The notes under the pieces were generated by a model. It was given only the letters and a program-made list of their open reading frames with translations. It had not been told where the DNA came from and made no database searches. The translations under genes and the position numbers were made by a program. A stretch of DNA of 64,000 nt. It comes from Lateolabrax maculatus. Its lineage: Eukaryota > Chordata > Actinopteri > Acropomatiformes > Lateolabracidae. Below are positions 35,081-48,740 of the stretch, piece by piece (positions within the stretch are counted from its first letter, which is position 1; each line of letters opens with the position of its first letter). The DNA is taken from the NCBI GenBank assembly GCA_031216445.1, contig CM062196.1:1184501-1248500 (forward strand), in the 5' to 3' direction.

Positions 35081-38000
35081 CCATTTTTTTGTCAATCTCT
35101 CAGCTCAACTCACAATAAGCATGTAATTACAGAACAACAGTCACAAACAGCAGTGAAAGTATTTCTAATAAATATGGTGGATGGGTAGATCATAAACTAC
35201 AAAAAAGCAAGCTTACAAAGGCTTCAGGTACCTTATAATGATGCCATGACGATATTACTTTAGAAACCGAGATGGTGTAGTGCAAGTGAAATGTTTTTGG
35301 CTGAAGGAGTCAATACTTTATGGGGAATCTGGGGAGTTGAAACTCCAGAGGGGCAGGAAAAATCAAAAGGGTTGGCAAAGATAGGATACATATTTTATCA
35401 TTTATCAGAATAACATTATATACATCATAAATAATATATTGTTTATATAGTTTATGATCCATTATCAGTGGGTTTTTTTGCCAGATTCGCTCGCAGCAAG
35501 CGGAGAAAATAGAACGGACACTGAAACCATAATTTCCTGTCTGAGCAGCTCAGTTGGTTAAGCTGAAAGGTGTGTCCCCGACCTGAGGGGAAATGACAGA
35601 GTTGAAGTTAATTTAAGAACCTAAATGATGTGTCACATGTATCATGTAAGTTGCTGTTGTTGGTTGTTATAACAATAGTTGGATGTTTTCTAGACTGCGC
35701 TGGATCAGTGGACGGGAGTAATTTTTGACACACACACATATTTTCCACCCCATCTACACACACACACTCACCCACACACACACCAGACACACAATCAAAT
35801 CCTGAGTTCATACATTGTTATTGTAAAAATATCCATCAGAGCTGCTTTAACTTGAATAAAAGTACAGAAGTACTATCAGCTAAATCATGCAGAATGGCTC
35901 CTTTGAAATGTTATATTATTATTGAATATTGTATTATTCTCAATGTGGAGCCAGTTGACTGTGTAGTGCTGGGTGGATCTTTCAGCCACAGGACAGTGTG
36001 AATCACTGAGACTTCTGAAAGTTTAAACCTCTGCTCTGAAGTACTGTTAGGCCCCCAAACAGGTCTGAGGACTGCACCATACTGTGAAGAATGACTTTCA
36101 AAAACACTCCTTTTCCCGGAAGAGGAGCCCAGTTATCAGTATAAGCATCAGTGTGGCAGGGAGGTTTTTTTGTTGTTGCAATTTTGACTTCCATTACACT
36201 TTTCTGAAATCCCCAAAATGTTTTCTAACTACACCAGAAGAGAGACTAAAGATACCATACCACATGCCACACCTGTTGTTTGTGCCCCCCCCCCAAAAAT
36301 AAATAATAATCTGCCTGAATTTATTGATCTTTAATCACCTTATTTTATGCATGCACCAATTTTTAAAGCATTATAAAGAAATGACAAGGACAGAAATGTC
36401 AATAAGAAAATGTATATAAAAAAAAAAAAAGGAAGGAAAAATCTGTTTAAAATGGTGCTTTTGAAGCCTGATTTTCTCAGATTTTAAGTTTTTATAACTT
36501 AATCTGTTTTCCTTTTGTTTTCTTTTCACTATTTTAAATGAGCTTCAGTGGTCAGCCTGGTCTGGAAAGACCAGGACGGACTTTTCCGAGGGTCTCAGGC
36601 TCATTCAGGGTTTTAAGCTCAGTCAATAGGAGCCAGTTCAGAAAACAGGATTTTCTCAGCTTTTGGACAGAGCCAGGCTAACTGTCCCCCCCTACCACCG
36701 TCTCCAGCCTTGATGCTAATGCCTCGATGAAATCTCGCATCCATAACTGAGGTTGCGAGATGTGGTCTGGTTGTAGAGGAGCTGGTCTGGTTGCTTCACC
36801 TGATATTTTTATCAGGTGGTTTAGGAATCTCAGCTGGATACTTAGCTGATATTCTTGTCCAGATTCAGTGCCCTGACACACCAAGCTGACCTCAAAGAGC
36901 TGATGTCGCCAAAGGACGACTGGTCCAACGCAGTCTCAACGCAGTTGCGACTTGTGTCTAAACAGCTTTACCAGGTCTTTTTATTAGAGACTTCTGTCCG
37001 AAGGAAAACCTGAATAGAAATTGGCGAAATCACTTATTTTTTCGATTTCTGTATACTTGAAAGAATAGTGATTTAGTCATTAACCAGCAGAATTTCCAAG
37101 CTGCTGTGTTGCAGTGATAAAATAATTTGGAATTCTTTGTTTTTTATACTCAAGACCCAGTAGCTAAATTCCTGTTATAAAGAATCAAGAAGCCATTGAC
37201 TGTGAAAGTCAGTATTTCAGCATCAATCAAAACAAGCATGCAGAAAATTTTACTTTTATCAGCTTCCCCATATCATGTCCAGTTATTGGAATATATATAT
37301 ATATATAATATTTTAACTTATCAGTGTAATCATTATGAATCATGACCTGGACTATTTGGAGCAAGAAGCTCGTGAAAACTCAATTTAGTTGCTTCCTAAT
37401 GTTCAAAGCTAAACCGCCGGTGGTCAGCCATAAACACTCAACCGTGGCCCAACAGTCCCCAATGACTAATGGTTGGCTTGGTGTATCAGGGCTTTCAGCT
37501 CCGACAACTGCAACAAATAAAAAGGATTCAGATCCTAAATCCCGAACGTCACCAGCCTCCAGTTATACTGGAGGTCAAAGGTCAGGTCACAGCATCTACA
37601 TAAATGACTGGATGAATAATGCAGTGACCAAAAAGTGATCCATGGTTGACAGAGTAAGGGAATGGACCTGAAAAAAAGGAAGATAACTTCCTATCAGGTT
37701 ATTGGACTATAACACCACAAGATGTGGTTTAAGACAGTCACAGCTGATAGATAGTGTTATTAAACTTCCGCTGTGGAAGCTGGGAGATATTATTCATTAT
37801 AATTATTATTATAATAGTCATATAATACCTGGTAGAGTTCCTGTATCGTACAGAGATGTTCAATGTGTGATATGAACACTAAATGAACGTACAACCATGA
37901 AGTTTGTGCATGTTTTAACATGTACATGTTTGATCTCATGGCTCCTGGACTCAATATATATAAATATTAATGATATTAATAAATATAAATGTAGGGTTCA

Positions 38001-41000
38001 AGCTTTTTATTTCCTCTTTTAAGCTTATGTATACTTTTTGATTTATTGTGCTTTTGTCTTACCTTGTTCTCCCTTTTCCATATGTTTAATCTATTTTTGT
38101 TGATGTGAAAGTCAACAAAATGTTTTTTGTCAAATATGTTGAAAATGTTTAAACCATGTGGGTTCAACTCCAGAGTTTCTGCTACTTCAAGCTGCTTTAA
38201 TTGATTTTGGGGGCAAAACAACCTGAAAACACGACATGGACATTAATGCTGCAACTAAGGATCATTTTTATTATTGATTAATCTATATAGTGGCAGAAAG
38301 TTGTGAGCAATACCCAAGGCGACGTATTCAAGTCAAAGATATTCAGTTTACTATCATATATAATAAAGAAAAGCATCAAATCCTCACATTTGAGAAGTTG
38401 TAACCAGCAAATGTTTGGCATATTTTGCTTGATAAATGATGATTAATCAATTGATTGATTTTCAAAATAGTTGGCAAAACACTGAGACAAAAACAGTGTG
38501 CAGCAGCAACTTGGGTGCTCAACAAGGCTGAAAAGTTTCCCTTCCCCCTTTTTAACAAGTGACTCCTTTTTAAATACAGTCTAATTTGATCTTTTCTTAA
38601 CATAAAGATATTGATTAATGCAGCTTTAGAGACAATGTAGTATTCATGATGCCCAGAGGATGTAATTCATGGATTCAATTGTTCTCTGTATCACCATCCT
38701 GAGGTCAAACTTTACTTTTTTTAAATTATTGATTCATCAATGTTTAAAATGACTAAAGCACCATTTAACCTTATCTTCAATCATGTAATTCCCAATAAGT
38801 AAAAGTGACTATGGATTTGTATGTTATTTTGTAAATAGGACCTGATTATAAAGTTGAAATGGAGATTAATCTTTCTATTTTCTTTTTGGTTTAATGTCTC
38901 TGAAATTATTTGACATATATCTATGTGGCTTTATTTGCGGTAGAGTGTTTTCTGCTTAATAAAATGATTTAAAATATCTGTCAATCGTCTCTTTTCAATT
39001 GTGAATGACCTTAAGTATTTACTGATGATAACATTCTCCACATTACACTTTTAAACGTTTATTTTCTTATTAATACTCTGCAGAGGCCTTTTAATGTCTT
39101 CAGAAAGTCTTCAGAAAGACATCTTGTGGTATCCAGTCAGATGACCTGATGTGATTTATTGATCTTTTACATTGCTGTAAAATTAGTTTGTTTACATCAG
39201 ATATTTTATTTACGATCAAACATAAAAAGCTGATTTTTTATCTACTTATAGAAAACTTCTTTATTGTACGCAGCTTTGGAATGTAACCAAGTATATTTTC
39301 TGAAGTACTGTGTGCTAAACTACAAATTCAAGGTACTTATACTTCAATTTTGTATTAACATTTTGTGTTCCTTAATACTTTTACTCCATCTCAGAGGCAA
39401 ATATTGTACTTTTTACTTCACTACATGTATCTGACAGCTGTGCGTAGACTTTACATGAGTAAAAATACTGATTTCTTTGGCCATTTTTTGTCAATCTCTC
39501 AGCTCAACTCACAATAAGCATGTAATTACAGAACAACAGTCACAAACAGCAGTGAAAGTATTTCTAATAAATATGGTGGATGGGTAGATCATAAACTACA
39601 AAAAAGCAAGCTTACAAAGGCTTCAGGTACCTTATAATGATGCCATGACGATATTACTTTAGAAACCGAGATGGTGTAGTGCAAGTGAAATGTTTTTGGC
39701 TGAAGGAGTCAATACTTTATGGGGAATCTGGGGAGTTGAAACTCCAGAGGGGCAGGAAAAATCAAAAGGGTTGGCAAAGATAGGATACATATTTTATCAT
39801 TTATCAGAATAACATTATATACATCATAAATAATATATTGTTTATATAGTTTATGATCCATTATCAGTGGGTTTTTTTTGCCAGATTCGCTCGCAGCAAG
39901 CGGAGAAAATAGAACGGACACTGAAACCATAATTTCCTGTCTGAGCAGCTCAGTTGGTTAAGCTGAAAGGTGTGTCCCCGACCTGAGGGGAAATGACAGA
40001 GTTGAAGTTAATTTAAGAACCTAAATGATGTGTCACATGTATCATGTAAGTTGCTGTTGTTGGTTGTTATAACAATAGTTGGATGTTTTCTAGACTGCGC
40101 TGGATCAGTGGACGGGAGTAATTTTTGACACACACACATATTTTCCACCCCATCTACACACACACACTCACCCACACACACACCAGACACACAATCAAAT
40201 CCTGAGTTCATACATTGTTATTGTAAAAATATCCATCAGAGCTGCTTTAACTTGAATAAAAGTACAGAAGTACTATCAGCTAAATCATGCAGAATGGCTC
40301 CTTTGAAATGTTATATTATTATTGAATATTGTATTATTCTCAATGTGGAGCCAGTTGACTGTGTAGTGCTGGGTGGATCTTTCAGCCACAGGACAGTGTG
40401 AATCACTGAGACTTCTGAAAGTTTAAACCTCTGCTCTGAAGTACTGTTAGGCCCCCAAACAGGTCTGAGGACTGCACCATACTGTGAAGAATGACTTTCA
40501 AAAACACTCCTTTTCCCGGAAGAGGAGCCCAGTTATCAGTATAAGCATCAGTGTGGCAGGGAGGTTTTTTTGTTGTTGCAATTTTGACTTCCATTACACT
40601 TTTCTGAAATCCCCAAAATGTTTTCTAACTACACCAGAAGAGAGACTAAAGATACCATACCACATGCCACACCTGTTGTTTGTGCCCCCCCAAAAAATAA
40701 ATAATAATCTGCCTGAATTTATTGATCTTTAATCACCTTATTTTATGCATGCACCAATTTTTAAAGCATTATAAAGAAATGACAAGGACAGAAATGTCAA
40801 TAAGAAAATGTATATAAAAAAAAAAAAAGGAAGGAAAAATCTGTTTAAAATGGTGCTTTTGAAGCCTGATTTTCTCAGATTTTAAGTTTTTATAACTTAA
40901 TCTGTTTTCCTTTTGTTTTCTTTTCACTATTTTAAATGAGCTTCAGTGGTCAGCCTGGTCTGGAAAGACCAGGACGGACTTTTCCGAGGGTCTCAGGCTC

Positions 41001-44000
41001 ATTCAGGGTTTTAAGCTCAGTCAATAGGAGCCAGTTCAGAAAACAGGATTTTCTCAGCTTTTGGACAGAGCCAGGCTAACTGTCCCCCCTCCCACCGTCT
41101 CCAGCCTTGATGCTAATGCCTCGATGAAATCTCGCATCCATAACTGAGGTTGCGAGATGTGGTCTGGTTGTAGAGGAGCTGGTCTGGTTGCTTCACCTGA
41201 TATTTTTATCAGGTGGTTTAGGAATCTCAGCTGGATACTTAGCTGATATTCTTGTCCAGATTCAGTGCCCTGACACACCAAGCTGACCTCAAAGAGCTGA
41301 TGTCGCCAAAGGACGACTGGTCCAACGCAGTCTCAACGCAGTTGCGACTTGTGTCTAAACAGCTTTACCAGGTCTTTTTATTAGAGACTTCTGTCCGAAG
41401 GAAAACCTGAATAGAAATTGGCGAAATCACTTATTTTTTCGATTTCTGTATACTTGAAAGAATAGTGATTTAGTCATTAACCAGCAGAATTTCCAAGCTG
41501 CTGTGTTGCAGTGATAAAATAATTTGGAATTCTTTGTTTTTTATACTCAAGACCCAGTAGCTAAATTCCTGTTATAAAGAATCAAGAAGCCATTGACTGT
41601 GAAAGTCAGTATTTCAGCATCAATCAAAACAAGCATGCAGAAAATTTTACTTTTATCAGCTTCCCCATATCATGTCCAGTTATTGGAATATATATATATA
41701 TATAATATTTTAACTTATCAGTGTAATCATTATGAATCATGACCTGGACTATTTGGAGCAAGAAGCTCGTGAAAACTCAATTTAGTTGCTTCCTAATGTT
41801 CAAAGCTAAACCGCCGGTGGTCAGCCATAAACACTCAACCGTGGCCCAACAGTCCCCAATGACTAATGGTTGGCTTGGTGTATCAGGGCTTTCAGCTCCG
41901 ACAACTGCAACAAATAAAAAGGATTCAGATCCTAAATCCCGAACGTCACCAGCCTCCAGTTATACTGGAGGTCAAAGGTCAGGTCACAGCATCTACATAA
42001 ATGACTGGATGAATAATGCAGTGACCAAAAAGTGATCCATGGTTGACAGAGTAAGGGAATGGACCTGAAAAAAAGGAAGATAACTTCCTATCAGGTTATT
42101 GGACTGTAACACCACAAGATGTGGTTTAAGACAGTCACAGCTGATAGATAGTGTTATTAAACTTCCGCTGTGGAAGCTGGGAGATATTATTCATTATAAT
42201 TATTATTATAATAGTCATATAATACCTGGTAGAGTTCCTGTATCGTACAGAGATGTTCAATGTGTGATATGAACACTAAATGAACGTACAACCATGAAGT
42301 TTGTGCATGTTTTAACATGTACATGTTTGATCTCATGGCTCCTGGACTCAATATATATAAATATTAATGATATTAATAAATATAAATGTAGGGTTCAAGC
42401 TTTTTATTTCCTCTTTTAAGCTTATGTATACTTTTTGATTTATTGTGCTTTTGTCTTACCTTGTTCTCCCTTTTCCATATGTTTAATCTATTTTTGTTGA
42501 TGTGAAAGTCAACAAAATGTTTTTTGTCAAATATGTTGAAAATGTTTAAACCATGTGGGTTCAACTCCAGAGTTTCTGCTACTTCAAGCTGCTTTAATTG
42601 ATTTTGGGGGCAAAACAACCTGAAAACACGACATGGACATTAATGCTGCAACTAAGGATCATTTTTATTATTGATTAATCTATATAGTGGCAGAAAGTTG
42701 TGAGCAATACCCAAGGCGACGTATTCAAGTCAAAGATATTCAGTTTACTATCATATATAATAAAGAAAAGCATCAAATCCTCACATTTGAGAAGTTGTAA
42801 CCAGCAAATGTTTGGCATATTTTGCTTGATAAATGATGATTAATCAATTGATTGATTTTCAAAATAGTTGGCAAAACACTGAGACAAAAACAGTGTGCAG
42901 CAGCAACTTGGGTGCTCAACAAGGCTGAAAAGTTTCCCTTCCCCCTTTTTAACAAGTGACTCCTTTTTAAATACAGTCTAATTTGATCTGTTCTTAACAT
43001 AAAGATATTGATTAATGCAGCTTTAGAGACAATGTAGTATTCATGATGCCCAGAGGATGTAATTCATGGATTCAATTGTTCTCTGTATCACCATCCTGAG
43101 GTCAAACTTTACTTTTTTTAAATTATTGATTCATCAATGTTTAAAATGACTAAAGCACCATTTAACCTTATCTTCAATCATGTAATTCCCAATAAGTAAA
43201 AGTGACTATGGATTTGTATGTTATTTTGTAAATAGGACCTGATTATAAAGTTGAAATGGAGATTAATCTTTCTATTTTCTTTTTGGTTTAATGTCTCTGA
43301 AATTATTTGACATATATCTATGTGGCTTTATTTGCGGTAGAGTGTTTTCTGCTTAATAAAATGATTTAAAATATCTGTCAATCGTCTCTTTTCAATTGTG
43401 AATGACCTTAAGTATTTACTGATGATAACATTCTCCACATTACACTTTTAAACGTTTATTTTTTTATTAATACTCTGCAGAGGCCTTTTAATGTCTTCAG
43501 AAAGTCTTCAGAAAGACATCTTGTGGTATCCAGTCAGATGACCTGATGTGATTTATTGATCTTTTACATTGCTGTAAAATTAGTTTGTTTACATCAGATA
43601 TTTTATTTACGATCAAACATAAAAAGCTGATTTTTTATCTACTTATAGAAAACTTCTTTATTGTACGCAGCTTTGGAATGTAACCAAGTATATTTTTCTG
43701 AAGTACTGTGTGCTAAACTACAAATTCAAGGTACTTATACTTCAATTTTGTATTAACATTTTGTGTTCCTTAATACTTTTACTCCATCTCAGAGGCAAAT
43801 ATTGTACTTTTTACTTCACTACATGTATCTGACAGCTGTGCGTAGACTTTACATGAGTAAAAATACTGATTTCTTTGGCCATTTTTTTGTCAATCTCTCA
43901 GCTCAACTCACAATAAGCATGTAATTACAGAACAACAGTCACAAACAGCAGTGAAAGTATTTCTAATAAATATGGTGGATGGGTAGATCATAAACTACAA

Positions 44001-45215
44001 AAAAGCAAGCTTACAAAGGCTTCAGGTACCTTATAATGATGCCATGACGATATTACTTTAGAAACCGAGATGGTGTAGTGCAAGTGAAATGTTTTTGGCT
44101 GAAGGAGTCAATACTTTATGGGGAATCTGGGGAGTTGAAACTCCAGAGGGGCAGGAAAAATCAAAAGGGTTGGCAAAGATAGGATACATATTTTATCATT
44201 TATCAGAATAACATTATATACATCATAAATAATATATTGTTTATATAGTTTATGATCCATTATCAGTGGGTTTTTTTTGCCAGATTCGCTCGCAGCAAGC
44301 GGAGAAAATAGAACGGACACTGAAACCATAATTTCCTGTCTGAGCAGCTCAGTTGGTTAAGCTGAAAGGTGTGTCCCCGACCTGAGGGGAAATGACAGAG
44401 TTGAAGTTAATTTAAGAACCTAAATGATGTGTCACATGTATCATGTAAGTTGCTGTTGTTGGTTGTTATAACAATAGTTGGATGTTTTCTAGACTGCGCT
44501 GGATCAGTGGACGGGAGTAATTTTTGACACACACACATATTTTCCACCCCATCTACACACACACACTCACCCACACACACACCAGACACACAATCAAATC
44601 CTGAGTTCATACATTGTTATTGTAAAAATATCCATCAGAGCTGCTTTAACTTGAATAAAAGTACAGAAGTACTATCAGCTAAATCATGCAGAATGGCTCC
44701 TTTGAAATGTTATATTATTATTGAATATTGTATTATTCTTAATGTGGAGCCAGTTGACTGTGTAGTGCTGGGTGGATCTTTCAGCCACAGGACAGTGTGA
44801 ATCACTGAGACTTCTGAAAGTTTAAACCTCTGCTCTGAAGTACTGTTTGGCCCCCAAACAGGTCTGAGGACTGCACCATACTGTGAAGAATGACTTTCAA
44901 AAACACTCCTTTTCCCGGAAGAGGAGCCCAGTTATCAGTATAAGCATCAGTGTGGCAGGGAGGTTTTTTTGTTGTTGCAATTTTGACTTCCATTACACTT
45001 TTCTGAAATCCCCAAAATGTTTTCTAACTACACCAGAAGAGAGACTAAAGATACCATACCACATGCCACACCTGTTGTTTGTGCCCCCCCAAAAAATAAA
45101 TAATAATCTGCCTGAATTTATTGATCTTTAATCACCTTATTTTATGCATGCACCAATTTTTAAAGCATTATAAAGAAATGACAAGGACAGAAATGTCAAT
45201 AAGAAAATGTATATA

Positions 45216-46280
45216 ATTCATTGAAATGTAGTTAATTCATATCAACATAGAAAAAGTCATAATGTTTGAAAAATCGGAAAGCTCGAGCGCATTACCTGGA
45301 AAACCTGGAAATGTAAAACTAACAGAACTGGGAGTTGGAAAAGCTGAAAAGAAGAGCATGACATTTTAACATTTCAATTGTTTCTGTAACTGAAAGTATG
45401 CAGAGGCAGTATCAGCAGTAGCACTAGTAGTAGAAGTAGCAGTAAGAGTAGTAGTAGTAGTAGTAACAGTAGCAGCAACAGCAGTAGAAGAAGCAGAAGA
45501 AGAAGAGAAAGTAGCAGTAGTAGGCTACTAGTAGGAGAGGTAATAGTAGTAGAACTAGACGAGCGTGAGCGTGAATGAGACAGCTGAAGGGCGCTGTTGG
45601 TTTTTTAAGGCAGAAATTTCCAAAAGTGTAAGTCTTACTGCTTAAATAGTTACAGGGGTGATATAAGAGGACATTTCCTACAGTTTGTAATGTAGTAAAT
45701 GTAGTCATTTACAGTAAATGCATTCATATTTTTCTTAACTGTTCCCTATGTTAAGGGAACAGTTCCCCTTCCCTCCAAAATTAAACACAGAAAAACGGAT
45801 AAAATACTGTCTCTCTACCACTCCCTAGAAACCCATAATATACATTGAAAATAAGTGTCCTCAATATAGTAATCATATTGTAGTGCCATAACTTCACCAG
45901 ACTAAATGTAAAGTATCTTAGCTATTTCCAGGTCTGCTTTAGGATATTGCTGCCTTGTGGTATAAAGTAAGTAATATAATACAAATAAATGTAAGTAGTA
46001 AAGTAAATTTGACATATAATGATGGAAAACAACAGTAATCAATGGACATCAGACGTTAATATTCACCGAAAATTGCTGCAAATATGTTCAGTGCCGCTTT
46101 CTCCCGCAGAAAACCATTGAAACCGGTTGACAGCTGCATGAACTACGTGATCACGGAGCGGCGACATCAGAGTCACCACTCTCTCTCTTTGTACATCCAT
46201 GCTCTGCACATGTCTGTGGTTTGCACACATTTCCGGTCCCCACGTGTTTGCACAACCAGAAACGCTCCTGATCAGGCAAC
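45216..46280. other. Intergenic stretch between the tandem array and gene B promoter
   Basis: It contains an (AGT/AGC/AGA)n trinucleotide tract at about 45,415-45,560. No coding region is supported; frames over the tract are repeat artefacts. Confidence 0.6.
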
Positions 46281-46869
46281 GGTGCGCATGCGCACGCACA
46301 CGTCATCGCGCAGAGGCCGTAACTAAGGCAGTAACCATGGCAGTAACGGCGCGCGGCTCCTCGTCGGCCGCGCCATTTTTAATGTTTTCAAACTTCTTTA
46401 CCGGACAGAAAGTGGATTTATCTTGAAGATGTCGACCTGTGAGGGTCCTGGCTGGGTCGGGACGTTTCCGAGCGGGTTCACATCAGACACCGAGCTTCGG
46501 CTGAAACTCCTCCTGCACTTCGCAGACATTTGGTCTTTTTGATGTGAAACTCTGTGTTTCTACGAAACTACACAACTACGAGCACGAAATGTGGGATTTT
46601 TTAAACACGGAGTTCAGGAAGCTGCGTCCAGTGTCGGAGTTTCTGTCTGAAACGACATATTTATTTCATGGCGTTTGGGGATGAGCGTTTTCAAAATGGC
46701 GTCGACTCGTCCTGTGACCTGGGGAGGAGAGGAGGAGGAGGAGGAGGAGGAGAGGAGGAGGAGGAGGAGGAGGAGAGGAGGAGGAGGAGAGGAGGAGGAG
46801 GAGGAGGAGCAGTGCTTTAATAACTTAATTTAACAGACACACATCGGACCAGGTCAACCTGCCGCATAC
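46281..46869 (+). promoter_or_regulatory. Gene B CpG-rich promoter and probable non-coding exon 1
   Basis: CpG-rich in an AT-rich setting. A perfect NRF1-type palindrome GCGCATGCGC lies at 46284-46293, a CRE-like ACGTCATC follows, and an AAAATGGCG (YY1-like) site lies at 46693-46701. A (GAGGAG)n tract runs about 46,730-46,808. It ends at a donor CATAC|GTGAGT (boundary 46,869), which would splice to the gene B ATG exon at 49,585. The TTACCGGACAGAAAGTGG to GGGACGTTTCCGAGCGG part recurs at about 55,975. Confidence 0.5.
46730..46808. repeat. (GAG)n trinucleotide tract
   Basis: About 80 bases of GAGGAG with occasional GA interruptions. Purine-only on the plus strand. Confidence 0.95.
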
Positions 46870-47349
46870 GTGAGTAAAAAGTATTTTTTAATTTCTTTGT
46901 TTTTAATTCATTTTAAAACTGACAGAAAAAAGTGTCTTTTAGTATCTTCAAATCCTCTTTTAACCTTTGGGTGTGAAAACATCCCGTCAGACACACAGAC
47001 TGGAGTTAAATCCAGCTCAGATTGTCTCATTTGTTTAAGCGACTCTAAACTAAATAAATCATTTAAAAATCAGTCGCAGGTGCTGCAGCTTGGAGATTGC
47101 AGCTCTGGTTGAGAATGTAATGCATATGTTTTAATGTAATGCACGTGCACATCAGATGCATATTTCTATTTATTACTTATTTATCTGAATGTAAAGCACG
47201 CCATCATAGAAAGGGTGCCGTGGCCGGTCTGCAGCCTTCACACTTCACTTCAAGAAATAGATTTACAACCCTTTGTAATGTAAAGTAAAGGACCAGTGTA
47301 AACTCCCAAATCAAGACTACATCAGATGTTAAACACATCAAATACAGAT

Positions 47350-47535
47350 ACAGATAAGCACAGTGCCCGGGGGGCAGTTGGGGGTGCGGTGCCTTGCTCA
47401 GGGGCACCTCGGCCGTGGCAGGTAGGTGGACTGCCACCCCACCAGCTGTCAGTCACCAATCTTCAGGAGGGAGAGCGGAGATCGAACCTCCAACCTTGGG
47501 TTATTGGACGACCCGCTCTACCACTGAGCCACGGA
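47350..47535 (-). mobile_element. tRNA-derived SINE
   Basis: On the minus strand an A-box-like TGGCTCAGTGGTAGAGCGGG (47531-47512) and a B-box GGTTCGATCTCC (47488-47477) are spaced as in a tRNA. They are followed by the GAGGTGCCCCTGAGCAAGGC body common in fish repeats. There is no intact cloverleaf 3' half, so this is a SINE, not a tRNA gene. Confidence 0.75.
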
Positions 47536-47857
47536 AACCCTTTCAGGAATCAGATTCATTGGTCATGCATGAAGACACAATTAGTACACAAAATAGACGA
47601 ATAAACAAAAACAATAAAAAAACAAAGCAGCACAAAACATAACTACATTTAACTACTATGAACAGATATTAATATTTTGATTACTTATTAAATATTAAAT
47701 TATTAAGTATTGAATTTTCAATTCACAGCGAGTGAGTTGAGTGTTTCCTTCCAGCAGTCAGTCAGCTCAGTATGTTACACGTGCAGCAGCCAGCTGAAAG
47801 CTGTATTGTTGTGAAGTGAGAGGACTTCCTGTCATTTCATGTCATATACTGGAACAT

Positions 47858-48033
47858 TTAATTTTATTCTATTTTATTCTATTTTATTCTATTTTATTCT
47901 ATTTTATTATATTTTATTCTATTGTATTGTATTTTATTGTTGTATTGTATTTTATTGTATTTAAATATACCGGCTGCTATGATGACCTAATTTCCCTTCG
48001 GGGATGAATAAAGTAATCTATCTATCTATCTAT
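47858..48033 (+). mobile_element. (TTTTATTCTA)n tract and LINE-type 3' end with (TCTA)n tail
   Basis: A pentamer-based array runs into TTTCCCTTCGGGGATGAATA then AAGTAATC(TATC)n. The GGGGATGAATAAAGTA plus TCTA tail is the standard 3' end of fish LINE insertions. Confidence 0.65.
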
Positions 48034-48437
48034 TTCTCTTAAAACAACAGCTTTTATGTATTTGTTATCAGGGCATTTATTGACGTTATCAAAGAACATA
48101 AGAAACATAATGAAACTTCTTATGTTTGAACCTGCAGGATTTTCACTCACACTTTTCTCTTCAGACACTAACGTTTTATTTTATTTTTCTATAATATTTG
48201 GTAGAGCTGTGTACGCAGATTCTTTGCTAATAACAATCTAACCTTCTTTAAAACTATAACTTATACTACACTTAGTACTAAACTTTTGTACAAGTTTGAG
48301 GTACTTATGTATTTCCATCTTATGCTACATTATATTCTACTCCACTACATTTTATTATTTTTACTTTAGTTGCTTTTCTGATTCAGATTAATAATCCAAA
48401 ATCGAATCAACAAATAAATGATGATGTATTATTGTAA

Positions 48438-48740
48438 ATTAAGATAAGATAAAACTTTATTGATCCCCAGGGTCAATTCACAAACTACCCAGCAGTTTAT
48501 AAGGTCATTAAAGTGATGAACACATTAATGTATCACGCATTAATAATCGGGTTTATTGCCATATAGGTTTTCACATACAAGGAATCTGCTGTGGTGTTTT
48601 GGTGCGTAACAATAAAAAGAGGAATAAGCAAATGGAGGTAGGAGACAAGTAGTGCAAAAGTCAACATAAGCATAAATATAAAATAGGAATAGAAATATTT
48701 ACAATACAGAATATGAAAAAATATTAAATATGTGCAATAT
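48438..48740 (-). mobile_element. LINE-type 3' ends, minus orientation
   Basis: AAGATAAGATAAAACTTTAT then TGATCCCCAGGGTCAATTC is the complement of a LINE 3' terminus. Next, GGTTTATTGCCATATAGG with TTTTCACATACAAGGAAT looks like a second, different element 3' end in the same orientation. No reverse-transcriptase frame remains. Confidence 0.55.

Larger units (their letters stand above)
30762..45215 (+). repeat. Three-copy direct tandem array of a 4.4 kb unit
   Basis: The copies lie at about 30,762-36,417, 36,418-40,815 and 40,816-45,215. Each begins with an A-tract then GGAAGGAAAAATCTG and ends at AAGAAAATGTATATA, so the junctions fall at poly-A. Copies 2 and 3 are about 4.4 kb; copy 1 is 5.66 kb because it keeps 1.26 kb missing from the others. 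By eye only about ten base differences separate aligned copies (for example GGACTGTAAC at 33,326 and 42,103 but GGACTATAAC in copy 2). I see no gene in the unit. The 98-codon open frame at 32,942, 37,342 and 41,739 is unchanged in each copy but has no recognised feature. Confidence 0.95.

Noticed and set aside
32942..41739. A 98-codon open frame (MTWTIWSKKL...) present three times (32,942, 37,342, 41,739)
   Set aside because: It is repeated only because the 4.4 kb unit is. It has no domain, signal or splice context and lies in AT-rich non-coding sequence.
30762..45215. Gene-bearing segmental duplication or satellite array
   Set aside because: The unit carries no supported gene, and three copies of 4.4 kb is a tandem duplication, not a satellite.
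47477..47531. A tRNA gene on the minus strand
   Set aside because: A- and B-box are present, but the sequence runs into a SINE body and no complete cloverleaf can be drawn.
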